From an uncultured Eggerthella sp. (GTDB taxonomy: Bacteria > Actinomycetota > Coriobacteriia > Coriobacteriales > Eggerthellaceae): a DNA stretch of 9,251 bases. The stretch is from positions 1 to 9,251 of the forward strand of contig UQVJ01000070.1 in assembly GCA_900544455.1 (NCBI GenBank). Reading direction: 5' to 3'. Under the pieces are notes generated by a model. That model made no database searches and was not told the DNA's origin. It saw only the letters and a list, made by a program, of their open reading frames with translations. Positions 1 through 6,352 of the stretch are shown here, one piece after another. Each line of letters begins with the position of its first letter. The first letter of the stretch is position 1. A program made the translations under genes and the position numbers.

Positions 1-1606
1 GCAGGGCGAAGACGTAGACATCATCGGCCAGTTCGGTGTGGGCTTCTACTCCTCGTTCATGGTGGCCAAGGAAGTTACCGTGACCTCCCGCGCATACGGC
101 GAACCCGAAGCCTTCACCTGGAAGTCCGACGGCATCGAAGGCTACACCATCGAACCCGCAACCACTGAAGAGGCAGCCGCACTGGGCGCCGACCACGGCA
201 CCAGCATCACCCTGCACCTGAAGGACAACGCCGACGAAGAAGAGTACGACGTATTCCTGGACCAGTACGAGCTCCAGGCCCTCATCAAGCAGTACAGCAA
301 CTACGTGCGCTACCCCATCCGCATGGAAGTGGAAGAGCGCAAGCCGCTGCCCAAGCCCGAAGACGCCGGCGACGATTACACGCCCGAATTCGAAACGGTG
401 CGCGAGGTTAAAACCATCAACTCCATGATTCCCATCTGGAAACGCCGTAAATCTGAGGTGTCCGACGAAGAGTACGCCACCTTCTACAAAACCGATTTCC
501 ATGATTTCGAGGATCCGGCTCGCACCATTTCCGTTCACGCGGAAGGCGCGCTGACCTACGACGCGCTGCTGTTCATCCCCAAGCGCCCACCGTACGACTT
601 CTTCAACAAGGACTACGAAAAGGGCCTGGCACTGTACAGCTCTAACGTGCTGATCATGGAAAAGTGCGCCGACTTGCTGCCCGACTACTTCAGCTTCGTG
701 AAGGGCGTTGTTGATTCTCAGGATCTGACGCTGAACATTTCCCGCGAAACGCTGCAGCAGAACAGCCAGCTGCGCGCTATTGCCAACAAGCTTGAAAAGA
801 AGATCAAGAGCGAACTGGAAAAGTTCCTGAAGAACGACCGCGACGGCTACGAGAAGTTCTTCAAGGGCTTTGGCCGCAACTTGGAATACGGCATCTACAC
901 CAGCTACGGCATGAAGAAGGATGTACTGGCCGACCTGCTGCTTTTCTATTCCGCCAAGCAGCAGAAGATGGTGACGCTTGCCGAGTACGTGGAGGCCATG
1001 CCGGAGGACCAGAAGTCGATCTTCTTTGCAACGGGCGAGGCCATTGACCGTTTGGCGAAGCGCCCCATTGTGAACACGGTGCTGGGCAAGGGCTTCGACG
1101 TGCTGCTGTGCCCGCAGGATGTTGACGAGTTCTGCTTCATGTCGATGAACGAATACAGCGAAAAGCAGTTCAAGAATGTTGCCGGCGGCGACCTGGGCCT
1201 TGAAACCGAGGACGAAAAGAGTGCAGCTGAGGCCATTACGAAAGAAAACGAGGGCCTGTTCGCCGAAATGCAGAAGGCACTCGATGGCAAGGTTAAGCGC
1301 GTTGCCGTTTCCGCCCGCCTGACCGATACCCCTTCATGCGTAACCGCAGAAGGTCCCATCACGCTGGAAATGGAAAAGATCTTGGCGCAGGGTCCCGATG
1401 GCGAGCACGTAAAGAGCGACCGAGTGCTCGAACTGAACGCCGAGCATCCTGTATTCAAGGCAGTGCAGAAGGCGTTCGAGGATGGCGATACCGAAAAGGT
1501 GCACCTGTACGCTACGATTCTGTACGATCAGGCGTTGATCACCGAGGGCCTGCCCATCGACGACCCCGTAGCCTACACCCAAGCCGTCTACAAGTTCATG
1601 GCCTAA
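1..1606 (+). CDS. htpG: Molecular chaperone HtpG (bacterial Hsp90), 5' end missing
   Basis: ATP-dependent cytosolic Hsp90 chaperone that helps remodel client proteins, usually with DnaK. The reading frame is open from base 2 and ends at TAA 1604-1606, giving 534 residues; roughly the first 110 residues lie outside the window. Visible parts: the glycine-rich ATP-lid loop GQFGVGF (residues 9-15 of the fragment), the end of the GHKL ATPase domain with the conserved strand GTSITLHL (about 66-73), the middle domain from about residue 143 with the catalytic-arginine motif NISRE (245-249), and the C-terminal dimerisation domain ending in a helix-rich segment LYDQALITEGLPIDDP. Length fits a full HtpG of about 640-650 residues. 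No C-terminal MEEVD, as expected for bacteria. There is no downstream partner on the same strand; the next gene is convergent. Heat-shock control cannot be judged because the promoter is outside the window. Confidence 0.97.
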   Translation, partial: QGEDVDIIGQFGVGFYSSFMVAKEVTVTSRAYGEPEAFTWKSDGIEGYTIEPATTEEAAALGADHGTSITLHLKDNADEEEYDVFLDQYELQALIKQYSNYVRYPIRMEVEERKPLPKPEDAGDDYTPEFETVREVKTINSMIPIWKRRKSEVSDEEYATFYKTDFHDFEDPARTISVHAEGALTYDALLFIPKRPPYDFFNKDYEKGLALYSSNVLIMEKCADLLPDYFSFVKGVVDSQDLTLNISRETLQQNSQLRAIANKLEKKIKSELEKFLKNDRDGYEKFFKGFGRNLEYGIYTSYGMKKDVLADLLLFYSAKQQKMVTLAEYVEAMPEDQKSIFFATGEAIDRLAKRPIVNTVLGKGFDVLLCPQDVDEFCFMSMNEYSEKQFKNVAGGDLGLETEDEKSAAEAITKENEGLFAEMQKALDGKVKRVAVSARLTDTPSCVTAEGPITLEMEKILAQGPDGEHVKSDRVLELNAEHPVFKAVQKAFEDGDTEKVHLYATILYDQALITEGLPIDDPVAYTQAVYKFMA

Positions 1607-1608
1607 CT

Positions 1609-1636
1609 GGGGAATAACAACTGACACCAAATTGCC
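1609..1636 (+). repeat. Possible degenerate copy of the gene-end motif, just after htpG
   Basis: Starts 3 bp after the htpG stop codon. Its right part, ACACCAAATTGCC, resembles the gene-strand reading of the better copies 3' of the PHP gene and the CorC gene (TACCAAATTTCC, TGTCAAATTCCC), and its left part is G/A-rich like theirs. I count 17 matches over 24 aligned bases against the copy at 7650-7678 (minus-strand reading), with one gap further out. It is enclosed by a perfect 6-bp inverted repeat, AACTGG 1605-1610 and CCAGTT 1635-1640, which includes part of the stop codon. Chance similarity is possible. Confidence 0.35.
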
Positions 1637-1721
1637 AGTTGGCAGCAAAGGCGCGTCCGATTTGAACTGCGCCCCGAATCTGCAAAGGACCCCGTTTCCT
1701 GGACGGCAAAAGAAGTGAATC

Positions 1722-1759
1722 AAGCAGCCCGGCTGAGCCTGTACTCGACCGGGCTGCTT
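1722..1759. terminator. Hairpin between convergent htpG and CorC genes, probable bidirectional terminator
   Basis: A perfect 11-bp inverted repeat, AAGCAGCCCGG (1722-1732) and CCGGGCTGCTT (1749-1759), with a 16-nt loop. It lies in the 331-bp spacer between two converging genes, where terminators are expected. On the plus strand no T-tract follows. On the minus strand the hairpin is followed by TTCACTTCTTTT, so it fits better as the terminator of the minus-strand CorC gene. Apart from this and the two motif copies at its edges, I see nothing recognisable in the 1607-1937 spacer. Confidence 0.55.
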
Positions 1760-1909
1760 CCGTCCTCAGGGACACCGTGGGAAGACGACAGCGAACATAC
1801 ACGCATTTGGAAGCGAGGTGCCGCTGACCATGGACGGCAGGCAGACCCAAGGGTTCGAGGGCCAAGCCGCGCGAACGAGGCTCATTCTTTGGATGCATTA
1901 TGTCCAGGC

Positions 1910-1938
1910 GGGAATTTGACACCTGTTCCCAATCCCCC
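1910..1938 (-). repeat. Dispersed palindrome-like gene-end motif, copy at CorC 3' end
   Basis: A 29-nt motif touching the TAG stop of the CorC gene (1938-1940). Read on the gene strand it contains GGAACAGGTGTCAAATTCCC. It matches the motif at 7650-7678 at 21 of 29 positions without gaps. Folded on itself, 9 of 13 pairs form around a short central loop. Relative to the other copy, the third outer pair has changed from A-T to G-C on both sides, which argues that the fold matters. It may act as a terminator or be a small mobile palindromic repeat. I cannot name the family from sequence alone. Confidence 0.55.
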
Positions 1939-3260
1939 TATTCAGCTTCTTCGGGTTCAGATTCTTCCTCGAAACGGACGTCAATCTTGTCGATGCGCAA
2001 ACCATCCATCACGCGGGCCATCATCGTGATCTTCGTGCCTCCGTGATGCAGCTCGTACGAATCGCCCTCGGCGGGGATCTTGTCCAGCAGGTCGAGCATC
2101 AAGCCACCCGCAGTCTCGTAGTCGAACACGGGCACGGGCTCAAATCCAATGAACTCAACGAACTGGTCAACCGGCAACGAGCCGTCAACCAAGTAATGAT
2201 GCTCGCCTACCTTCAGAATTTCATCCTGATCATCGTGGAGATACTCGTCTTCCATGCGGCCGATAATCTGCTCGACCACATCGGTCATGGTAACGATGCC
2301 GGACGTGCCGCCATGCTCGTCAACCACCACGGCGATTTTCGTGTGCTTAGCCTGCAACACCTGCAAAAGTTTCGCGATGGAAATGCTCTCCGGCACCGCC
2401 TGGATAGAGCGAATCTTCAGGTCCTTCATCGTGGAGCCCTCAGGCAGCAAGTAAGCATCCTTGATGTGCACGAAGCCCACGATGTTGTCCTTGTCCTCGC
2501 GGAACACGGGGTAACGCGTGAATTTGTTCTTCCCCATGAAGTCGAGATTCGTTTCAAGATCATCGTCGTAGTCGATAGCCAGCACCTCGGTGCGGGGTGT
2601 CATAATGGCCTTCGCGTCCTTGTCGTCCAAGTCGAAAATGTTGTCCAGGTACTGGTACTGATCCTGCTCGATGGATCCGCTCTCAGCGCTTTCTTCAAGC
2701 AACAGCTTGATTTCTTCCTCGGAATAAGCCTCGGATTCATTCTTGGTATCGTGGCCGGTCAGGCGCATAACGCCATTGGTGGTGGCGTTGAACAGCCACA
2801 TGATGGGGTACGTAATGCGGTAGAACGCATGGAGCGGGCCCGCTGTGTGCAGCGCGTAAGTTTCCGTCTTCAAAATAGCCATGCTCTTAGGGATGAGCTC
2901 GCCGGCAACCACATGCAGCGTGGTCATGATGAAATAGCCAATACCCACCGAAATAACAGTAACCGCCGTGTCGGGCAAGCCAAAGAACACGAAGATCGGA
3001 TGAAGCAGCGCGGCGAACGCAGGCTCACCCAACCAGCCCAATGCCAGCGAAGCCAGCGTGATGCCAAGCTGACAAGCGGAAAGGTACTCGTTAACGTTGT
3101 CGGCCATTTCGAGCGCGCGCTTGGCGCCCTTCTTGCCTTCTTCCACCAAAATCTCAATCTGCGATTTACGTACGCGCACCAAGGAAAACTCGGCGATAAC
3201 GAAAAATGCGTTCATCAGCAGAAACAGAACAACCAGTATCAAACTTAACCAAATAGGCAT
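1938..3260 (-). CDS. CorC/HlyC-family membrane protein (DUF21-CBS-CorC_HlyC; CNNM-like)
   Basis: Integral membrane protein of the CNNM/CorC family, often annotated 'hemolysin family protein'; members are linked to Mg2+/Co2+ efflux or homeostasis. With the start at 3260 it has 440 residues. The DUF21 membrane domain spans about 1-165, with hydrophobic segments near 3-25, 64-95, 98-120 and 140-160 and the family motif GELIPKS (120-126). A CBS pair follows, from MTPR (220-223) to about 335, including VVVDEHGGTSGIVT (311-324), and may bind adenine nucleotides. The CorC_HlyC domain spans about 350-430, and the protein ends in an acidic tail. I chose ATG 3260 because AAGGAG lies 12 nt upstream and the first membrane helix begins at once. 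An in-frame ATG at 3308 would add 16 residues but has no Shine-Dalgarno sequence. It is monocistronic, convergent with htpG and divergent from the serine hydrolase gene. The transported ion is not readable from sequence. Confidence 0.93.
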   Translation of the reverse strand: MPIWLSLILVVLFLLMNAFFVIAEFSLVRVRKSQIEILVEEGKKGAKRALEMADNVNEYLSACQLGITLASLALGWLGEPAFAALLHPIFVFFGLPDTAVTVISVGIGYFIMTTLHVVAGELIPKSMAILKTETYALHTAGPLHAFYRITYPIMWLFNATTNGVMRLTGHDTKNESEAYSEEEIKLLLEESAESGSIEQDQYQYLDNIFDLDDKDAKAIMTPRTEVLAIDYDDDLETNLDFMGKNKFTRYPVFREDKDNIVGFVHIKDAYLLPEGSTMKDLKIRSIQAVPESISIAKLLQVLQAKHTKIAVVVDEHGGTSGIVTMTDVVEQIIGRMEDEYLHDDQDEILKVGEHHYLVDGSLPVDQFVEFIGFEPVPVFDYETAGGLMLDLLDKIPAEGDSYELHHGGTKITMMARVMDGLRIDKIDVRFEEESEPEEAE

Positions 3261-3308
3261 GTAGGTACAAAACTCCTTGCGTAAGCGAGCGAGAAACAGA
3301 TCTGCCAT

Positions 3309-3930
3309 TTCTCATTGTGGGAACGGGATCGGAAAAGAGGGCCAGCCTGCTTTTCCGCTAAAGGGGAATCGGTGCGCTTTGCGCCCTTTCCGAGAAAACC
3401 GAAATTACACGGTCATCTCCCCCTTGGGGAAGGGCATGAGGCGCGTTACGTCCGCCAACAAGGAGAGGCGCTTGCGCACACCCAGGCATAAGTCACGCGC
3501 AAGGAAAAGCTGCGACGCTGCTTGCGCTGCAGTATCTGAATACAGAAACGCAGCCTTTTCTTCACACGAAGACAAAGACCGCGCGGGACCAAAAAGAGAG
3601 TTATTGCATTGTGCGGTGCGTTTTCGGGTCGAGCAACATCGACCGCCGCCGTCGGAGTCGTTCACGACAGCTTCATCTCCTATTCTGATGGCCGCCGCCA
3701 TCGTTGGTCCCACAACCCGTTTTGCGTAAACAGGCACGATATCTTTCAGAATAGTACCGCGGAACAACGGCAATTCAACGAAACACCATCACAGCGCCAC
3801 GTTTTCTGCAGTAAACGATACGATCCCGCCGTTTCGGCATCGTCGCGGACGCGACGACAGCGATGCGAGCGAAAAGAAGCTGCATGTGGGCGAACCCGCG
3901 AAACAACCGCGCCGCCCGCACAAAGCAGGG
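3309..3930. other. Gene-free spacer upstream of the CorC gene
   Basis: About 620 bp without a convincing gene. Open frames here lack Shine-Dalgarno sites, have mixed codon use and show no family resemblance. It should hold the CorC promoter, reading leftward. The only candidate I see is TGTAAT on the minus strand (3409-3404) without a good -35, so I do not call it separately. Base composition is less GC-biased than in the flanking array and the segment shows no clear repeats. Confidence 0.5.
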
Positions 3931-3963
3931 GGGGGCAGTGCGCGAACCGCGAGCACCGCCCCT
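3931..3963. other. Strong imperfect hairpin beside a G8 tract
   Basis: GGGGCAGTGCGCG (3932-3944) pairs with GCGAGCACCGCCCC, reading from about 3950 to 3962, around a small loop near AACC. About 11 Watson-Crick pairs form, interrupted by two mismatches. The left arm begins inside a run of eight G (3928-3935). No T-tract follows on either strand, so it is not a typical terminator. It sits immediately left of the repeat region and may mark its edge. Confidence 0.4.
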
Positions 3964-4042
3964 GCCCGAGAAAGATTAAAGCTCATGGCGGCGCACGGTG
4001 CGCATCATCTCGGCGGCCGCCCCACCCAAGAAAGATCAAAGC
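3956..4042 (+). repeat. Pair of direct repeats with a 60-bp offset
   Basis: CCGCCCCTGCCCGAGAAAGA continuing TTAAAGC (3956-3982) is repeated as CCGCCCCACCCAAGAAAGA continuing TCAAAGC (4017-4042). They differ by one indel and three or four substitutions, and their 3' ends are exactly 60 bp apart. The 60-bp offset is close to the 61-bp spacings found just to the right, so this pair probably belongs to the same repeat tract although its sequence differs from the 41-bp unit. Confidence 0.6.
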
Positions 4043-4061
4043 GCTCAAACGGAGCACCCAG

Positions 4062-4149
4062 GAATGGCAAGATCCGCGCGCCGTGCATGATCTGAGGGGC
4101 CCGCGCAGCGAAAAGGGCGTCTTCATGGCAAGATATTCGCGCGGTGCAT
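4062..4149 (-). repeat. Two inverted copies of the array core, 61 bp apart
   Basis: ATGGCAAGAT at 4064-4073 and at 4125-4134 is the reverse complement of ATCTTGCCAT, the conserved part of the array to the right. Read on the minus strand, the second copy gives GCACCGCGCGAATATCTTGC followed by CAT, very close to the forward core GCACCACGGCGATATCTTGC followed by CA. The first gives GCACGGCGCGCGGATCTTGC followed by CAT. The left end of the tract is therefore inverted relative to the rest. Confidence 0.6.
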
Positions 4150-4181
4150 CTCCGAACGCCCGTTTGCGGGGCTTTTCGGAT

Positions 4182-4557
4182 GCATGGCGCGCATATCTCG
4201 CCAAAGCCGGCTCGTTTCGGATGCATGGCGGCGATATGCTGCCAGGAAGGGGCGCTTTTCCCGTCCGAAGCCCCTTCGGGAACGCATGAAGCGAAAAAGC
4301 TGCCACGGATCGCCGCCCGGGAACGCACCACGGCGATATCTTGCCACTGTCGGACGCCGGAGAGCGCAGTTCGCGAGCATTTTGCCATCGGCAAGCGCCC
4401 CCCGGGGGGGGCATCACGACGAAATATTGCCACTGTCGGCAGCCCTGAAAACGCACCACGGCGAAATATCACCATGGCCGGCAGCCCAGGAACGCACCGT
4501 AGCAATATCTTGCCACGGCAGCCTCCCTCAAGAATACTCCTCAACGACATCTTGCCG
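4182..4557 (+). repeat. Degenerate tandem array of nine units, mostly 41-bp period
   Basis: Each unit has a 22-bp core of the form GCACCACGGCGATATCTTGC-CA followed by a spacer ending in ..GGCAGCCC-N-GGAAC. The TTGCCA-like box begins at 4197, 4238, 4299, 4340, 4381, 4426, 4468, 4509 and 4551, giving steps of 41, 61, 41, 41, 45, 42, 41 and 42. The 61-bp step contains a spacer enlarged by about 20 bp. The core is an imperfect dyad around GATATC. Because 41 is not a multiple of three and no frame stays open with consistent codon use, the array is almost certainly non-coding. It lies 180 bp upstream of the serine hydrolase gene. Candidate roles are a multi-site protein-binding region or a decaying minisatellite. 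Confidence 0.75.
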
Positions 4558-4686
4558 AGAAGGCCCTGGGCTGCCCGGCCTTGCTGCGAAATCGCAGCGG
4601 CGCCACGTAGCCGGAAGACACCGCCCGAGCGAAGCGTCGGCCAATTCAACAACGCACGCCGGCACGTCCAAGAAACCATGAAAATA

Positions 4687-4720
4687 TTTTGGTGCCTTTC
4701 ACCAAGAAACGGCACCGAAA
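4687..4720 (+). promoter_or_regulatory. Hairpin 15 bp before the serine hydrolase start
   Basis: GGTGCC (4691-4696) and GGCACC (4711-4716) are a perfect inverted repeat. The stem extends outward through a T-G wobble and three T-A pairs (4687-4690 with 4717-4720), giving 10 bp around a 14-nt loop. It follows an A/T-rich patch, AAAATATTTT (4681-4690), in otherwise GC-rich DNA, which could hold the -10 region. It may be an operator or a structured 5' leader. No Shine-Dalgarno sequence separates it from the start codon. Confidence 0.4.
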
Positions 4721-4735
4721 ACGTACTCGCGTAGT

Positions 4736-6352
4736 ATGGCGAACATGAGCGGAAAAGATACTTACATCAATAGCACAGACGAGCGCGATAACGGCACCGA
4801 ACCATCCGGATATGGCAGCACGACACCATCGGAACGCGGCAACACCGCCGCTCCAGAGCGTAACAACGCGGCAACATCGGAACGCAACGGCGGTGACGCC
4901 CCATCGGAACACGGCAACGCCTCCCCATCGGAACACGACAACACGGCAGCAATGCAGCACGACGGCAACGGCACCGTCTCGCCGGAGCGCAACAACGTCA
5001 CCTCGGTGGAACGCGGCGGCAACGCCTCTCCCGAGCACGACGACGCAATCCACGACCCCAAGCACGCCGCCAGCGCCGGCGAAGAAGCGGTGGACAGCTC
5101 TTCCCACGCAGAAGAAACCTCGTCCGATGATCGCAGCGGCGCCCTCACAGCAAAGGCGGCATCTGGCGAGAGCCGCGGCTCTCATGCAGCAAAGGCAGCA
5201 TCTGACAAGGACCGCGGCTCCCACGCTGCAAAGGCAATATCCGGCGAGGACCACGCCGCTCACGCAAAAGAGATACCGTCCGCATATCTCAAAAAGGCCG
5301 GAGACTTCCTCGGTCTGCACAAAAAGGCTTCTGCCATCGCTGCAGCCATTGCGCTGTGCGTCGTAGTGGGCATCGGCGCAGCCGTGGCTTCAAGCAGCAG
5401 ACCCACCCCTAATGGCATCCCCCTAAGCAGCGGCTTTGTGAGCTACGCAGCAAACGCCGTTGCAACTACCACGGATGCTGCCGCAGACGAAGCAGCAGCG
5501 GGACTCGTCGCTCAACGCCTCACGCCCGATGCGCTCAACGGCATCGATTCCTTCGCCACCGCCCCTGGCACGTTTTCCCTGATGGAGGGCGAAGATGCCG
5601 CATCGCTTTCCGAAGAGCAGCAAGAATCCCTTGCAGCAGCCACCCAGAACATCGAAGGCGGCGGCTACACCGTTGGCTTCACGCTCATCAATTTGAGCAC
5701 CGGCAAGGGCATCGCCTACAACCTCGACTCGCGCGTATACGGCGCCAGCTCGTTCAAGGGTCCCTACGCCGCCTACCTGTGCCAACACCTGGGCGACAAC
5801 GACGCTTCCTACCCATCCGGCAGCGAAGCGGCAGGCTCCGGCGTTTCGTCGTCCATATATTCCCTGATGCAACCCATGATCCTCCACTCGGACAACAGCG
5901 CATTCAGCAGCTTGCGCAACACTTACGACAGCGCAGGGTTCGCCGAATGGCTCAATTCCTGCGGCGTGGACTCCGAGATCATGCACGACACGCACTTCCC
6001 GCGCTATTCCGCGCGCGAATCCGCCTTGCTGTGGCTGCACACGTACCAGTACCTCAAAACCAATACGCCCACCGCGCAGAACCTGACATCGCTCTACGAG
6101 CAGACGAACGTGTCGTTCATCCGCTCTGGCGTGAGCGACGACGAAGAAGTCGAAGCTGTGCTCAACAAGGCAGGCTGGTGCTCTGGCCGTGAACGCTTCA
6201 CCGGCCTGTGCGATGCGGGGCTCATCAAGTGCACCGACGGCACCACCTACCTCATGAACACCATGACCAATTCGCCCGACGGCGGCCTGTACACCGTCCG
6301 CCTGGCGAACCTGGCATCCACCCTCTTTGAATGCCGCGACGTGCTGGAGTAG
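4736..6352 (+). CDS. Membrane-anchored serine hydrolase, class A beta-lactamase-like domain, with long repetitive cytoplasmic tail
   Basis: A 538-residue type II membrane protein. Residues 1-197 are hydrophilic, low-complexity and repetitive. A single membrane helix follows (about 198-219), preceded by lysines (KK at 186-187 and 196-197), which predicts N-inside, C-outside topology. Residues about 300-538 resemble the class A beta-lactamase/D,D-peptidase fold: SxxK at 338-341 (SSFK), SDN at 385-387, and KAG at 478-480 where KTG or KSG is usual, in the context NKAGW. I see no equivalent of the class A Glu166 deacylation residue; the region after SDN reads FPRYSARESALLWL. It is therefore more likely a cell-wall-acting or inactive penicillin-recognising enzyme than a resistance enzyme. 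ATG 4736 is the first start in frame, but no Shine-Dalgarno site precedes it; ATG 4745 is an alternative. It stands alone, with repeats on both sides. Confidence 0.85.
   Translation: MANMSGKDTYINSTDERDNGTEPSGYGSTTPSERGNTAAPERNNAATSERNGGDAPSEHGNASPSEHDNTAAMQHDGNGTVSPERNNVTSVERGGNASPEHDDAIHDPKHAASAGEEAVDSSSHAEETSSDDRSGALTAKAASGESRGSHAAKAASDKDRGSHAAKAISGEDHAAHAKEIPSAYLKKAGDFLGLHKKASAIAAAIALCVVVGIGAAVASSSRPTPNGIPLSSGFVSYAANAVATTTDAAADEAAAGLVAQRLTPDALNGIDSFATAPGTFSLMEGEDAASLSEEQQESLAAATQNIEGGGYTVGFTLINLSTGKGIAYNLDSRVYGASSFKGPYAAYLCQHLGDNDASYPSGSEAAGSGVSSSIYSLMQPMILHSDNSAFSSLRNTYDSAGFAEWLNSCGVDSEIMHDTHFPRYSARESALLWLHTYQYLKTNTPTAQNLTSLYEQTNVSFIRSGVSDDEEVEAVLNKAGWCSGRERFTGLCDAGLIKCTDGTTYLMNTMTNSPDGGLYTVRLANLASTLFECRDVLE
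4829..5044 (+). repeat. In-gene repeats encoding an E-R/H-rich motif every 8-9 residues
   Basis: Residues 32-103 of the serine hydrolase carry eight copies of a short motif [S/P/V]-E-[R/H]-x-x: SERGN 32, PERNN 40, SERNG 48, SEHGN 57, SEHDN 65, PERNN 83, VERGG 91, PEHDD 99. Steps are 8, 8, 9, 8, 18, 8 and 8 residues, the 18 hiding one eroded copy. The DNA echoes this with recurring CCATCGGAACRC blocks. The segment is cytoplasmic by predicted topology and probably disordered. Confidence 0.7.
5150..5272 (+). repeat. In-gene 39-bp (13-codon) tandem repeats
   Basis: Residues 139-179 of the serine hydrolase consist of three units of about 13 residues, built around AKAAS-GES-RGSHA: AKAAS at 139 and 152, AKAIS at 165, and a shortened AHAKE at 175. 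The units stay in frame (39 bp), unlike the 41-bp array upstream. The block lies just before the membrane helix. Confidence 0.7.

Noticed and set aside
2043..3248. 401-codon antisense frame opposite the CorC gene
   Set aside because: The opposite strand encodes clear DUF21, CBS and CorC_HlyC domains. The antisense product has no domain and is rich in His, Gln and Arg, as expected from reverse reading.
3405..3773. Minus-strand open frame of 122 codons upstream of the CorC gene
   Set aside because: It starts with TTG without a Shine-Dalgarno sequence and has mixed codon use and many Cys/Ser/Arg residues in its second half. The first 40 residues look slightly protein-like, but I cannot tie them to any family.
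4062..4557. CRISPR array
   Set aside because: The repeats are degenerate, the spacers resemble each other (GGCAGCCC..GGAAC recurs), unit orientation changes, and no cas gene is near. True CRISPR repeats are nearly identical with unrelated spacers.
4005..4734. Long open frames on both strands across the 41-bp array
   Set aside because: Most unit steps (41, 61) are not multiples of three, so the repeat passes through all frames. The translated products show no sustained repeat or family, and there are no good ribosome-binding sites. They are by-products of GC-rich DNA with few stops.
4736..6352. Reading the serine hydrolase as an antibiotic-resistance beta-lactamase
   Set aside because: There is no Glu166 equivalent, the KTG motif is altered to KAG, and the protein is membrane-anchored with a long tail. 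Resistance activity cannot be supported.
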